This document shows positions 24,251-33,726 of a DNA stretch of 64,000 bases, one piece after another. This DNA comes from Candidatus Omnitrophota bacterium (GTDB lineage Bacteria > Hinthialibacterota > Hinthialibacteria > OLB16), in contig JACKFH010000002.1 of the NCBI GenBank assembly GCA_020632575.1, positions 1 through 64,000 on the forward strand. The letters are read 5' to 3'. The position numbers were made by a program, and so were the translations under genes. Within the stretch, counting starts at the first letter, position 1. Each line of letters starts with the position of its first letter. The notes under the pieces were generated by a model. That model saw only the letters and a list, made by a program, of their open reading frames with translations, was not told where the DNA came from and did not search any database.

Positions 24251-25708
24251 ATGAAAGAGCAAGTCGAAATCTCGGATCTACTGACAAGAGCGGATCTCTT
24301 CCGTCAAGAGATCGGTGAAACGGTTCACGACCAGATCACCGCCTCCACCTATGCCGAGGCTGAACGTGTGACCAGCCGCGCGGTTGTTTGCGAAGAGAGG
24401 CATGGGGTTGAATGGGAGGAAATCCTCGACCGACTGATAACCTCACGTGCGACGGGCATTCCCTTCATGATCCTTCTCCTGGCTGGAGTCTTTTGGATCA
24501 CGATTCAAGGAGCAAACGTTCCCTCTGAGATCCTGGCTGGTTTGCTCATGACCCAAGGCGGGTTAACCGAATTCGCGAGAGAACATTTTGGGACCGTCCA
24601 TGTCCCCTGGTTCCTCGGTGTCAGCCTTTACGAACTGCTTGGCGGATTCATGGCGGCCATCCACGCGCCCTCCTGGTTGACCGGGTTTCTCGTCGATGGG
24701 GTCTATTTGGCCCTGGCCTGGGTCGTGTCTGTCATGCTCCCTCCCATGGCGATCTTCTTTCCGCTGTTCACAATCCTTGAGGATCTGGGGTTGCTCCCCC
24801 GGATCGCATTCAACATGGATCAATTTTTCCGCGCAGTCGGCGCCCATGGCAAGCAAGCATTGACGATGGCCATGGGATTTGGGTGCAACGCCGCCGGAGT
24901 TGTGGCCTGCCGGATCATCGATTCGCCGCGCGAAAGGCTGATTGCGATCCTCACCAATAATTTTGTCCCCTGTAACGGTCGGTGGCCGATGTTGATCATG
25001 GTTTCATCGTTATTTGTCGCGGCTGCCTTCCCGCCCAGTCTCGCGAGTCTGGTCTCAGTCGGGGCGGTCACTGCGGTCACATTGATCGGTGTGGCCGCCA
25101 CCTTGGGCGTCTCATTCTTGCTTTCGCGAACTCTTCTGAAGGGAGTCGCTTCAAGTTTCACTTTGGAAATGCCCCCCTATCGCAAGCCCAATTTCGGTCG
25201 TGTCATTTACACCTCCATCATTGACCGAACACTTTTTGTTCTATGGCGAGCGGCGATCTGCTCCGCCCCAGCGGGCGGGCTCATCTGGCTCCTCGGCGCC
25301 ATCCATGTGGGGGATGTCTCCGCCTTCAGTTGGCTCAGAGGATGGCTGGACCCGTTTGGTCATGCGATTGGTCTGGATGGGGTCATCCTCATCGCGTTCT
25401 TATTCGCCATCCCCGCCAATGAGATTGTCGTGCCAACCATCATCATGGGCTACATGAACGGGCACAAGATGATGGAACTCAGCGATCCCTCGGCCTTATT
25501 CGCAGCCAATGGTTGGACCCTTCTAACGGCAATCTGCCTTCTTCTATTTTCTCTGCTTCATTATCCCTGCACCACCACCACACTCACCATTTGGAGGGAG
25601 ACCCGAAGTCTGAAGTGGACAATCCTTTCGAACCTGATTCCTCTGACCATTGCCATCCTTACTTGCGGGGCCATCGCGCAGGCCGCCCGTTTCATGGGGT
25701 GGGCGTAA
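24251..25708 (+). CDS. feoB: FeoB membrane (permease) part, encoded separately
   Basis: 485 residues. Residues ~1-70 are the tail of the helical region seen between the G domain and the membrane in full FeoB (LFRQEIGETVHDQITASTYA). Then come many hydrophobic segments and Gate motifs: NNFVPCNGRWPML, with the conserved Cys, and a second PAGGLIWLLG region. It transports Fe2+ across the inner membrane together with the G domain encoded upstream. The gene starts 38 bases after the upstream stop, has no clear ribosome-binding site at ATG 24251, and shares the boundary point of a normal FeoB. It is either a genuinely split feoB or one gene broken by indels. Confidence 0.85.
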   Translation: MKEQVEISDLLTRADLFRQEIGETVHDQITASTYAEAERVTSRAVVCEERHGVEWEEILDRLITSRATGIPFMILLLAGVFWITIQGANVPSEILAGLLMTQGGLTEFAREHFGTVHVPWFLGVSLYELLGGFMAAIHAPSWLTGFLVDGVYLALAWVVSVMLPPMAIFFPLFTILEDLGLLPRIAFNMDQFFRAVGAHGKQALTMAMGFGCNAAGVVACRIIDSPRERLIAILTNNFVPCNGRWPMLIMVSSLFVAAAFPPSLASLVSVGAVTAVTLIGVAATLGVSFLLSRTLLKGVASSFTLEMPPYRKPNFGRVIYTSIIDRTLFVLWRAAICSAPAGGLIWLLGAIHVGDVSAFSWLRGWLDPFGHAIGLDGVILIAFLFAIPANEIVVPTIIMGYMNGHKMMELSDPSALFAANGWTLLTAICLLLFSLLHYPCTTTTLTIWRETRSLKWTILSNLIPLTIAILTCGAIAQAARFMGWA

Positions 25709-25835
25709 TCCTTCTAAATTCTCCCTATTTGCACAATGTTTCCGTCTGATGGCGCCCGAGGTTGAAGCCTGGAATTGTGTGCGTCATCATCCTTCCAGCA
25801 GTCAGTCTTTCATTGGCATTCCCTGAATCTTAAGG

Positions 25836-28800
25836 ATGGAGAGAGGATGGATGAGATTTAGCAATCTTCTTTGGTTTCTGATATTCGCGGCACTGTGGAT
25901 GACACTTCCGAGAGAGTCGGTGGCATTGGGAGACCCCAGTATAGTCTGGACCCTGGAATTGGGACCCCAGTTCGCCGAATGCCCGGTCCCTTACCCCTCC
26001 GAGTCTCCAAACAGTTTGATTTTCGCGACCGGTGGCCATGTTGCCCGTGTCGACGGTTCCGGCAAAGTTCTCTTCCGGGTCGACCTTGGCCCCGAGGAGG
26101 GGCGAGGCATGATGTTCTGGCCCTCCATCGCCGATGTGAATGGAGACGGCGCGGAGGAAATCATCGCCGGCCGCAATGACGGGATTGTTTACGCTCTGAA
26201 TGCCGATGACGGCGACATCCTCTGGGAGTGCCAGCTCCCCGAGAGATTGACCAACTACGAGTGGGCCGACTCAGCCGACTTGGATGGCGATGGCCGCGCC
26301 GAGGTTGTGGTGACTACCATGTACGGATGGGTGTACGCGATCGATGACGATGGAACGATCTTGTGGGGGTCGAAGATGGAGGACTACCGACCTTCCGCCC
26401 CCACCATCGCAGACATCGACTCCGATGGCGAACCCGAGATCGTGTATGGAACCGCCACCCGATACATGATCGCTCTTAACGCTCAGGGTGACCTCGAGTG
26501 GGCCAGCTTCCAACCTCCGCATCACCTCGGAAGGACCGTCCCTCTTGTCGCGGACCTCGACAAGGACGGTCAAGCGGAGGTCTTTGGGATGTCCTCGATG
26601 CTCTCTCCGGGTAAGGGACTGGTTTGTCTGAATGGCTCGGATGGGGACTTGCTCTGGTATGGGTTGACTATCGGCAAAGCGTATAGCGGCCGAGCGTTAA
26701 CCCGATTCGCTGATGGATCTCTGGGCGTTCTTTCCTGCGATAAAGGGGGGAATATCCACGCCCATCAATCGGATGGCGCCTTGCGATGGCATAACCGCCT
26801 AAGTGGTCGAGGCGTCCACAATCCGCCGGTGACCGCTGACATCGATGCGGATGGCAACCTCGAGGTGGTGGCCACTGTGCGTGACACCTCGACCGATGGG
26901 GAAGGGTACAACTGGTATGTCTTGAACGCGGACACGGGCGAGATCCTTGGAGCTTGGAACCACCCCAAACTTGGGTTCATGGGGCCCGCTGTCCTGGACA
27001 TCGACCGGGATGGCGACTTGGAGGTGATCCTCTGCTCCAAAGAGGGAACTGTGACGGCCTACAGTTTCGGAGGTCCGGCCATTCCGGAATCAATCGCGTT
27101 TGGCCACGTTCGCCAGAGGACTTTTCCGGTTCGGGTTGCGGCCTCCCATGAGACGTCTGAACCAACTGTTCCCCCGATCCAGCTGATTAATGAGATCCCG
27201 CTTCCGCGCTTTGGGTCCAATCTGCTGACCATCAATTTACCTGACTCCGAGGAAGGGAGCCTGGCTATCGAGTTGTCTGTGACCGATCCAGATGGGTTTC
27301 GGAGCATTCAAGTCTTCCATGGCGAAGACGGCCAAGTTGAAGCCTCATGGCGAGCCCTTATCCCCGGGGATTATGGGATAACTCTCAGGTTGCTCGACCT
27401 TGATTCGAATAAGACGCTCGGTTCACAAGAACTGTCCCTACGTCTCAAGGACGTTGGGGCGATCGCGGACCTCACCCAAGAGGCGCTGAATCACTTTGAA
27501 GATTCCATGAGAGAGGGCAGGGAAGACAACCTCGTCCTTCAACTCCGGGCTTCTGAAATCGAGGCTCGATTTGCAAAACTCTCCAGTGCGATCCAAAAGT
27601 CATTGGAGATGAATGTCTCCCAACGGAGAGCGGTGGCCGAGGATGCCGATGAATATGTCCAGTTTTTAGCGCGCAGCGTCAATTTCGCCTCCCTTGTCAT
27701 GATTGAGATTAAGTCGGGGCGCAAGCCTAAGTTTGTCTGCTGGCAGGATGAGAATCCCTGGGACAATCGGAATCCACTCGACGACCTTCAAGTTCACGGA
27801 GAACCTCCAGTCATTCGAGCTTGGGCTTTCGGGAACGAGAAAGAGTCCGTCTGCTTCAACATTCTCAATCTCTCTAACGATCCCCTCACCCTTCGAGTCG
27901 AACCGGGAAAAGTGACTGGCCCCGAACCGCTTCCCAAAGTTTCCGAGGTCACGACTCTTCATCGAGTCCTTTGGCTCCCCACCTCGGACAACCTCGAAAT
28001 TGCAGATTTGTTACCCCGCCTCGATGAGGGATATCTCCTCGATCTGGCTCCAGGAGAGGCGCGCCAACTCTGGATCAACCTGTCCACCCGAGAACTGTCC
28101 GAGGGCGTGTATGAATTCGTCTGGCCCTTGCGCTCCCTCGATATGGATTCCAGAACGATCGACCTGACTGTCCAATTGGAGGTTTCACCAGTCCGGTTGC
28201 CCGAAAAGAGCCGGTTCTACACCGGCTATTGGTCGAGGACCAATCTGGATGGTTATGACACGATCCCCGACCTGAACGATCACCTCCAGACCCTTTGGGA
28301 CAGCGTGCCGGCGATGCCCAAAGCCGAAGCCAATGCCGATGGCCAGTTGGTCGGTCAACTGGATTGGTCTCTGTGGGACGCTTTCCTCGATCAGATTGAG
28401 CAGTACGGAGTCATCCGTCTCCATCATGTCCCCGTTCCGACATTCCCCAAAGGGATTGAAGTCTCTGAAGAATTGAAACTCAAAGCCCAACGGAACTATG
28501 TGAACGCCTGGTTCGATCACATGAAGAAGTACGGCCTGGATGACAAGAATTTCGCTTTCTACGTGGAGGATGAGACAGGACTGACCGGAACCCATGAAAA
28601 CTTCATGAAGGCCGCCAAACACCTCAAAGAGATCGATCCCCGACTCCAGGTCTACGCCAACCCCTGGGGGGCCATCACCAAGGAGATGCTTCGGGATATG
28701 GCGCCGCTCACCGATGTCTGGCAGCCTGGCATGGAGGTGATCGAGTATCATGGACCTGAGGTGGTTGAGATCATGCGAGCGGATGGGGACCGTCTGATTT

Positions 28801-29243
28801 CGATGTACACTCCTCCAGGAAACTGCCGCACTCTCCTGCCGCTGGGCTTTTTCCGGTCTCAACCCTGGATTGCCCTGAACTGGAAGATCGAAGGTGGCGG
28901 ATGGTGGGTCTATCGTCAGGATGACCTCTTTGGAACCGGCCCCCACGGTGACCCGAGCTACGGAGGGGTCAATTGGGATGGCCGGAGTCTGGTCTGGAGC
29001 CGCCGATGGGAGGCGATGCGGGATGGGGTGGAGGATTTCAACGCGGTTGTCTTCTTAAGAGACTTGGCGGAAGCGGCGAACGATTCAGCCGCACTGGAGG
29101 CCATCGATGACGCCGTTTCTTATGTCTCCTCCGAGTGCATCACCGGCATGCCGCGCGAAGCCGCAGACTATGACATGGATTTCGAACTGTTCATGAAACA
29201 CAGAGAGGCCATACGTCAATCCCTGGAGCGTCTAGCTGAATGA
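25836..29243 (+). CDS. Secreted FG-GAP/PQQ-like propeller + DUF4091 glycosidase-like protein
   Basis: 1135 residues. After a signal peptide (LWFLIFAALWMTLPRESVA; ATG 25851 is an alternative start) comes a propeller with FG-GAP/PQQ-like blades and calcium loops such as DVNGDGAEEI, DLDGDGRAEV, DIDSDGEPEI and DIDADGNLEV (~30-430). A middle beta-rich region follows. From ~790 on, the sequence matches DUF4091/GH123-related TIM-barrel proteins: FAFYVEDETGLTG, TDVWQPGMEV, and the family ending SRRWEAMRDGVEDF. DUF4091 proteins are probable glycosidases; catalytic Glu/Asp (VEDE) fit this. Monocistronic as far as I can see. Confidence 0.75.
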   Translation: MERGWMRFSNLLWFLIFAALWMTLPRESVALGDPSIVWTLELGPQFAECPVPYPSESPNSLIFATGGHVARVDGSGKVLFRVDLGPEEGRGMMFWPSIADVNGDGAEEIIAGRNDGIVYALNADDGDILWECQLPERLTNYEWADSADLDGDGRAEVVVTTMYGWVYAIDDDGTILWGSKMEDYRPSAPTIADIDSDGEPEIVYGTATRYMIALNAQGDLEWASFQPPHHLGRTVPLVADLDKDGQAEVFGMSSMLSPGKGLVCLNGSDGDLLWYGLTIGKAYSGRALTRFADGSLGVLSCDKGGNIHAHQSDGALRWHNRLSGRGVHNPPVTADIDADGNLEVVATVRDTSTDGEGYNWYVLNADTGEILGAWNHPKLGFMGPAVLDIDRDGDLEVILCSKEGTVTAYSFGGPAIPESIAFGHVRQRTFPVRVAASHETSEPTVPPIQLINEIPLPRFGSNLLTINLPDSEEGSLAIELSVTDPDGFRSIQVFHGEDGQVEASWRALIPGDYGITLRLLDLDSNKTLGSQELSLRLKDVGAIADLTQEALNHFEDSMREGREDNLVLQLRASEIEARFAKLSSAIQKSLEMNVSQRRAVAEDADEYVQFLARSVNFASLVMIEIKSGRKPKFVCWQDENPWDNRNPLDDLQVHGEPPVIRAWAFGNEKESVCFNILNLSNDPLTLRVEPGKVTGPEPLPKVSEVTTLHRVLWLPTSDNLEIADLLPRLDEGYLLDLAPGEARQLWINLSTRELSEGVYEFVWPLRSLDMDSRTIDLTVQLEVSPVRLPEKSRFYTGYWSRTNLDGYDTIPDLNDHLQTLWDSVPAMPKAEANADGQLVGQLDWSLWDAFLDQIEQYGVIRLHHVPVPTFPKGIEVSEELKLKAQRNYVNAWFDHMKKYGLDDKNFAFYVEDETGLTGTHENFMKAAKHLKEIDPRLQVYANPWGAITKEMLRDMAPLTDVWQPGMEVIEYHGPEVVEIMRADGDRLISMYTPPGNCRTLLPLGFFRSQPWIALNWKIEGGGWWVYRQDDLFGTGPHGDPSYGGVNWDGRSLVWSRRWEAMRDGVEDFNAVVFLRDLAEAANDSAALEAIDDAVSYVSSECITGMPREAADYDMDFELFMKHREAIRQSLERLAE

Positions 29244-29314
29244 TTACGGATTTGAAGACGATTGGACATCGGTTGAAGTTTTGAAGCGAAGACCTAATAT
29301 TAGCAGTAACTTAC

Positions 29315-29342
29315 AGGAGGTCAGCGAGTAGCCTGACAAATC
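29315..29342 (+). promoter_or_regulatory. Distant ribosome-binding site bridged by a small hairpin
   Basis: AGGAGG (29315-29320) lies 22 bases before ATG 29343. GTCAG (29320-29324) and CTGAC (29333-29337) can pair, which would bring the ribosome-binding site to a normal distance from the start. This is a suggestion from base pairing only. Confidence 0.3.
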
Positions 29343-30257
29343 ATGGCGACTAAAAAGGGGTTGATAGGGAGTTTTCTGGCCGGTTTGATGATCGCCTTGA
29401 TCTGCGCTGGCGGAGCCGGTTACTGGGTGTACAAAACCATCCAGGCAAGGCTCTCTCCCCCCGCCATCCGTCAATCGGCGGAGGAAAGTCTCTCAAAAGC
29501 AGCCGCCCAACCTGTCTCCGTTGGCGGGGCCTCGCTCAGCCTCACAGATTCTGTCTTGGTGTTCCGTGACATTCGGATTGATGTTGAAGATCAGGAGATG
29601 ATCTCCATCGAGCGCATCGATGCTCGAGCGGCGGGCCTCCAGGAACTCAACCAACGTCAGTTTGTCGAACTCATCGTCACAAAGCCCACCATCTCCCTGC
29701 GGCGGGACGTCGGGAAATGGAATCTTGAATCGTTCCTGCAACCCATCCTCGAAAAGATCAACACCCCTTCCGTGCCCGAAGCAAGCCCTGAAACCTCCGA
29801 GAAGAAGCCGGTCCCACTGACCCACATCCAGATCAACGATGCCAACCTCAGAGTCGCCCTCGATGGGGGTGAAACTTATTCGAGTGTTGCTATCGGAAAT
29901 CTTGACCTTGCCAGGGAAACGGTCGAATCTCCCTGGATGATTCGGGTGGAGGACAGCAACGTCCGCCTCAATCCCTCCCAAAACGAATGGCCGCTGCTTG
30001 AACTCGCCCATCTAGTGGAGGACAAACTCAAATCGCCAGGCGAGGAGACCTCCGTTGATGAGAATCCGCCTGCTGAAAAGAAGAGTCCACTCAAATCGAT
30101 TGGAACGGTTGCGGTTGAAAAGGTCAGCTTTGAACTGATTCATCCTCGAACGCGTCTCTCCCTAGAGGAATTTTCGTTTGAAGCCTCCGAGTTTTTTGAT
30201 CTCATCCGCATCCAGACCGGATCCCTGGAAAAAAAAAGCCCACCGCCAGCCTCCTGA
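29343..30257 (+). CDS. AsmA/YhdP-like protein, N-terminal part (frame breaks at A9)
   Basis: 304 codons. One N-terminal membrane helix (GSFLAGLMIALICAGGAGYWVY) is followed by an AsmA-like beta-strand-rich domain (PVSVGGASLSLTDSVLVFRD, IELIVTKP-type repeats). AsmA-family proteins are inner-membrane anchored, span the periplasm and are linked to lipid transport to the outer membrane. Just before its stop the frame crosses nine A (30229-30237). One extra A, or a -1 slip at A AAA AAA, joins it to the next frame, which reads on without a gap (PTASLLKWAPPDPESGKALS) from 30239. I therefore regard it as the first third of one ~1,250-residue protein with 30239-33091. Confidence 0.7.
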   Translation: MATKKGLIGSFLAGLMIALICAGGAGYWVYKTIQARLSPPAIRQSAEESLSKAAAQPVSVGGASLSLTDSVLVFRDIRIDVEDQEMISIERIDARAAGLQELNQRQFVELIVTKPTISLRRDVGKWNLESFLQPILEKINTPSVPEASPETSEKKPVPLTHIQINDANLRVALDGGETYSSVAIGNLDLARETVESPWMIRVEDSNVRLNPSQNEWPLLELAHLVEDKLKSPGEETSVDENPPAEKKSPLKSIGTVAVEKVSFELIHPRTRLSLEEFSFEASEFFDLIRIQTGSLEKKSPPPAS

Positions 30258-33091
30258 AATGGGCTCCGCCCGATCCTGAAAGCGGAAAAGCCCTTTCCGA
30301 CCCTTTCCTCTCGAATCTATCTCTCGAATTCTTTTGGGATCGACGACCCAAGGAGGAGAAGATTCTTGGACGACTGAATTTCGAGGGAGTCCAAAACTTT
30401 GATTCCACCTTACGCCCGCTGCTCCTGAAGCGGGCCCCACAATTGGGAACCATCTTGCCCCTCCTTCCAGGACTAAGGACCATCGAATTCCTGGGGGCTT
30501 TTCCCCCGGATCTCAATCAACCCAGGGATATCGATTTCACACTCGTCGACTCGAATGGAAAACAATACCAATTCAGTGTGAACCTCGATCCGACTCAAAC
30601 TCCCATGCACCTCTCTCTCGCTCTTGCGGAGATCGAGATCCCACTGAAACCAATCCTCGATTTCGCTCCCAAGGAATACGCCTCTCTGGCCGATTCGGGA
30701 AGATTCAAACTCCAATCGTTGAAAGCCTCCGGTCCTTTGGGGGACTGGAAGTCATGGGAACTGTCGCTGGGCGCTTCATTTCGCATTGACGAGTGGAGAG
30801 TTCCGCGCATCGATGAAACTCTCAAGGATGCTCGAGTCACCCTGGATGCAAAGGGAGGATGGCCCATTTTCAATGGAGATCTGGCCCTCGATATCGGGTC
30901 GCTGACTGTCAAAGCCTTGGGGAAACAGGTTGAGGGAGTTCGCTTGCCGGACATCCGCTTCTCGGTCAATGCGGCAAACCGATCCGCCGACCTCTCCGGT
31001 GATTGGCAGATCGACAAAGCCCCTGGCGGTTCGTACTCGGGCGCTTTCTCATACTCGACAGCTAATGGATATCGGATTCAAGGGAGGAACGACCGTTTCC
31101 TTCTATCGGATTTTGGCCTGGCCCTCGGTGGAAACTGGAGTGGATCGTTCACCGCGTTCGGTAACCCCTCATCGAAATCCCCCCCGCAACTGTCCCTCGG
31201 CATTCGGGGGAAGAATTTTCGTTACAAGCAGTTTGATCTCTCCAGATATCCCATCGACATCGAACTTCAGGGCCATCGAAACGCTGACAAGAGTGTCAAT
31301 CTGAATCAGGCCCGAGCCACTTGGGGACCCAACCTTCAGGTGACTATTCGTGATTGCAAAGCCTCGGAGAAAGAGATCGACGTCGAATCGATTGATATCA
31401 CCGGAGACCTGAATGGGTTGATGGCATTGGCGCCGGGAGACAAGGTTCCGAGCGGTTGGCGTAAGTGGGTTTCGCCGAGAGGCTGGAGAATCCAGGGGGA
31501 TGTCGAGGTCGGTCTGAAACCCGACCTCATCGTGCGGGCCCCCAACACCCGAGTCGATCTAGGGGGAGGTCAGTGGGGGCGCCTTGATTTGGAATTCTCA
31601 AAACGGACCAACCGTTGGAGGGTGAGCACCCAGCCGATGAGTCTGAATCTGGGACCGCTTCTCGCCCGCCTGGGCGTCACTCGTTTGGAGTCCAACGGGC
31701 GGCTGAATATCGAGGCGGAGGCCAGCGGAACGATTCCATCGGCGAACGGAGGAGAACGATCCCTTCAGGTCCTCATCAAGGGCGGCATTGTCGATTCAGA
31801 CGGTCGGCTTCGGAAAGCGGCGCCACCGGGCAAAAAGGGTCCCTACTCCTTGGGTTGGCGAGACCTGGATGGCTCCTTTGCCATTTCCATCGATAACCGA
31901 TCGAGATCGGTCTCGGCCAACTTCGGATTCCAGAACTTTGGCTGGTATGTCGCTCCGAGCTCTAACCCGCGTGGTAAACTAACCTTCACCTCGGTGGGCG
32001 GGGCGGGGATGAGGCTGCGCGGAGAAAAAGACTCCTTGGGAAGATATGTCATCCATCAACTCGAATTCAGCCTGGGAGACCGGAATAATATCGTGATCGG
32101 CGCCTCCGGACTGATTGACAAACGGGGCGAGGAGTGGCTGCCGGAACTCAATCTGAGGTTTCAGGTCAACAACTCGCCCCCGATTTCCGCGGCCCCGGGA
32201 GTCGAGGTCGAAGGTTCCGGAGTCTTGAATGCGACAGTCCGACCTGAAAGGTCGGGCAATTGGATTCTCGAGGGAAGTTTGAAGGGAGAGGGCTTGGATG
32301 TCCGAGTCCCCAAGCGCCCCATGGATCTTGAAAACATCGAGGGCGTCATTCCGATCGAGCAGGTCCGGTTGGACGAATACATTTACAAAGAGAGGTGGGC
32401 GTTAAGAGAGCACCCCTTCCCGCATGTTCCCCTTGAGCCCGATGTGGTCGATCGCGCCTTCGATTTGCCGGGGAGCCGGTCTCCAAATGTCACCATGGAT
32501 CGGGTCCTTGTTGAGGATGACGACTACCGGAGTTTTGTGGGCCGCATGGTGATGATCGACAACATCATCTACATCAACTCGTTCACCGGTCTGCAAGCCG
32601 AGGGCGAATTCCCTCTCAAGGGAACCGGCTATCTCTTCATCAAACCGGGCAAGGGGGCCGGGATGAGAATTCGCGGTTACTCCTCAAAGGTTCCGTTCAA
32701 TGTCGCGGTTCCCGGTTTGGGGGACATTGGAGTGGACCACGATGTCGTCAAGATCGATTGGTACAATTATCAGGATCCCGGTGAAATCAAGATTGAAACG
32801 CGTCACATCTATTTTGACATACCCTTCGGAAAAGTGATGAAAAAAATTCCAGCAATTGGGAACTTCCTATTCGGTTGGACACCCGATTCGTTGGATGCCT
32901 ATCAACTCACCATCCAAAGACGAAAAGGGGAGAAATATCATGTCCTTCATCGAGGAGACACGGGCCTAGTTCCAGTCCTCCCCCAATTCAACAAAACGGA
33001 TGAGCACATCGCCTATCCGGGGGAGGGCGAGGAGGGAGCCTGGAAAAAGTTCACTAACAAAACCAGAGATTTATTCGGAGGGGATGAATGA
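30239..33091 (+). CDS. AsmA/YhdP-like protein, C-terminal part
   Basis: About 950 codons in the -1 frame after the A9 run; the first internal ATG is 30443. The long repetitive beta-strand pattern and the C-terminal AsmA-like end (FPLKGTGYLFIKPG, YFDIPFGKVMKKIPAIGNFL) fit the AsmA/TamB/YhdP group of bridge-like lipid-transfer proteins. No ribosome-binding site precedes 30443 (GGGAACC only), which supports rejoining with the upstream part. The C-terminus ends in a charged tail (KFTNKTRDLFGGDE). The membrane-proximal C-terminal domain is conserved between such proteins more than the middle. Confidence 0.65.
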   Translation, partial: PTASLLKWAPPDPESGKALSDPFLSNLSLEFFWDRRPKEEKILGRLNFEGVQNFDSTLRPLLLKRAPQLGTILPLLPGLRTIEFLGAFPPDLNQPRDIDFTLVDSNGKQYQFSVNLDPTQTPMHLSLALAEIEIPLKPILDFAPKEYASLADSGRFKLQSLKASGPLGDWKSWELSLGASFRIDEWRVPRIDETLKDARVTLDAKGGWPIFNGDLALDIGSLTVKALGKQVEGVRLPDIRFSVNAANRSADLSGDWQIDKAPGGSYSGAFSYSTANGYRIQGRNDRFLLSDFGLALGGNWSGSFTAFGNPSSKSPPQLSLGIRGKNFRYKQFDLSRYPIDIELQGHRNADKSVNLNQARATWGPNLQVTIRDCKASEKEIDVESIDITGDLNGLMALAPGDKVPSGWRKWVSPRGWRIQGDVEVGLKPDLIVRAPNTRVDLGGGQWGRLDLEFSKRTNRWRVSTQPMSLNLGPLLARLGVTRLESNGRLNIEAEASGTIPSANGGERSLQVLIKGGIVDSDGRLRKAAPPGKKGPYSLGWRDLDGSFAISIDNRSRSVSANFGFQNFGWYVAPSSNPRGKLTFTSVGGAGMRLRGEKDSLGRYVIHQLEFSLGDRNNIVIGASGLIDKRGEEWLPELNLRFQVNNSPPISAAPGVEVEGSGVLNATVRPERSGNWILEGSLKGEGLDVRVPKRPMDLENIEGVIPIEQVRLDEYIYKERWALREHPFPHVPLEPDVVDRAFDLPGSRSPNVTMDRVLVEDDDYRSFVGRMVMIDNIIYINSFTGLQAEGEFPLKGTGYLFIKPGKGAGMRIRGYSSKVPFNVAVPGLGDIGVDHDVVKIDWYNYQDPGEIKIETRHIYFDIPFGKVMKKIPAIGNFLFGWTPDSLDAYQLTIQRRKGEKYHVLHRGDTGLVPVLPQFNKTDEHIAYPGEGEEGAWKKFTNKTRDLFGGDE

Positions 33092-33109
33092 ATTCAAACG
33101 GATCATTTC

Positions 33110-33724
33110 TTAGGAATCGGTGGGGTCCCCACCTCCCTCCATGGGGGTCCATGTCCCAGATAGACTGGTTATCAGCATCAGGATATGTCCAAGGTTCTCA
33201 GAACCTTCCTCGAGCGCCTCGTGGAAAAACAACTCGTTCGGGATGAATGCAAGACCTTTTCTCGCCACAAATTGGGACCACCCGTACGTGACAAAAGCGG
33301 TGAACAACCAGGTCATCAGTTTTCGGTCGTTGAGTTCCGGTTGGATCTTCTCTCGCCAAATCCAGGCCCACACAAACACAGCGACAAGCGAGACGTAACA
33401 AAAAGCCTTTGCCCCTGGAAAATGAATCTCGCGCATGAAAAATGCGAAGGTGAGGTAACTCAAAATGATGAAAAATGGAGTCTTGACATAGGAGAGGTGG
33501 ATCATACATGCCACCCAGGTGAGACCTGCAAGAGGAATCGCAATCATTTCGAGGTATTCTTTTTGAACGAGTGGATCAATCGGAGCGAACGATAACAGGA
33601 TGAATGATAAGGAAGCGATTGGAATGATCCAGAGATACCTGAAGTCCACGTGGCTCCGAAATGTCTTCCAAGCGTTAAGGACTGATCGTCCGCTTGAGGT
33701 TACTTGAGGGATATCCGAAGTCAT
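33110..33724 (-). CDS. Multi-pass membrane protein of unknown function
   Basis: 204 residues with about five to six hydrophobic helices: LWIIPIASLSFILLSFAP, LAGLTWVACMIHLSYV, FFIILSYLTFAFFM, AFCYVSLVAVFVWAWIW and LMTWLFTAFVTYGW. No family recognised. The stop-proximal end is convergent with the AsmA-like gene (18 bases apart). It starts 3 bases after the stop of the multiheme gene, so it is probably the last gene of that operon and may serve as its membrane partner; that is inference. Confidence 0.6.
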   Translation of the reverse strand: MTSDIPQVTSSGRSVLNAWKTFRSHVDFRYLWIIPIASLSFILLSFAPIDPLVQKEYLEMIAIPLAGLTWVACMIHLSYVKTPFFIILSYLTFAFFMREIHFPGAKAFCYVSLVAVFVWAWIWREKIQPELNDRKLMTWLFTAFVTYGWSQFVARKGLAFIPNELFFHEALEEGSENLGHILMLITSLSGTWTPMEGGGDPTDS

Positions 33725-33726
33725 CT

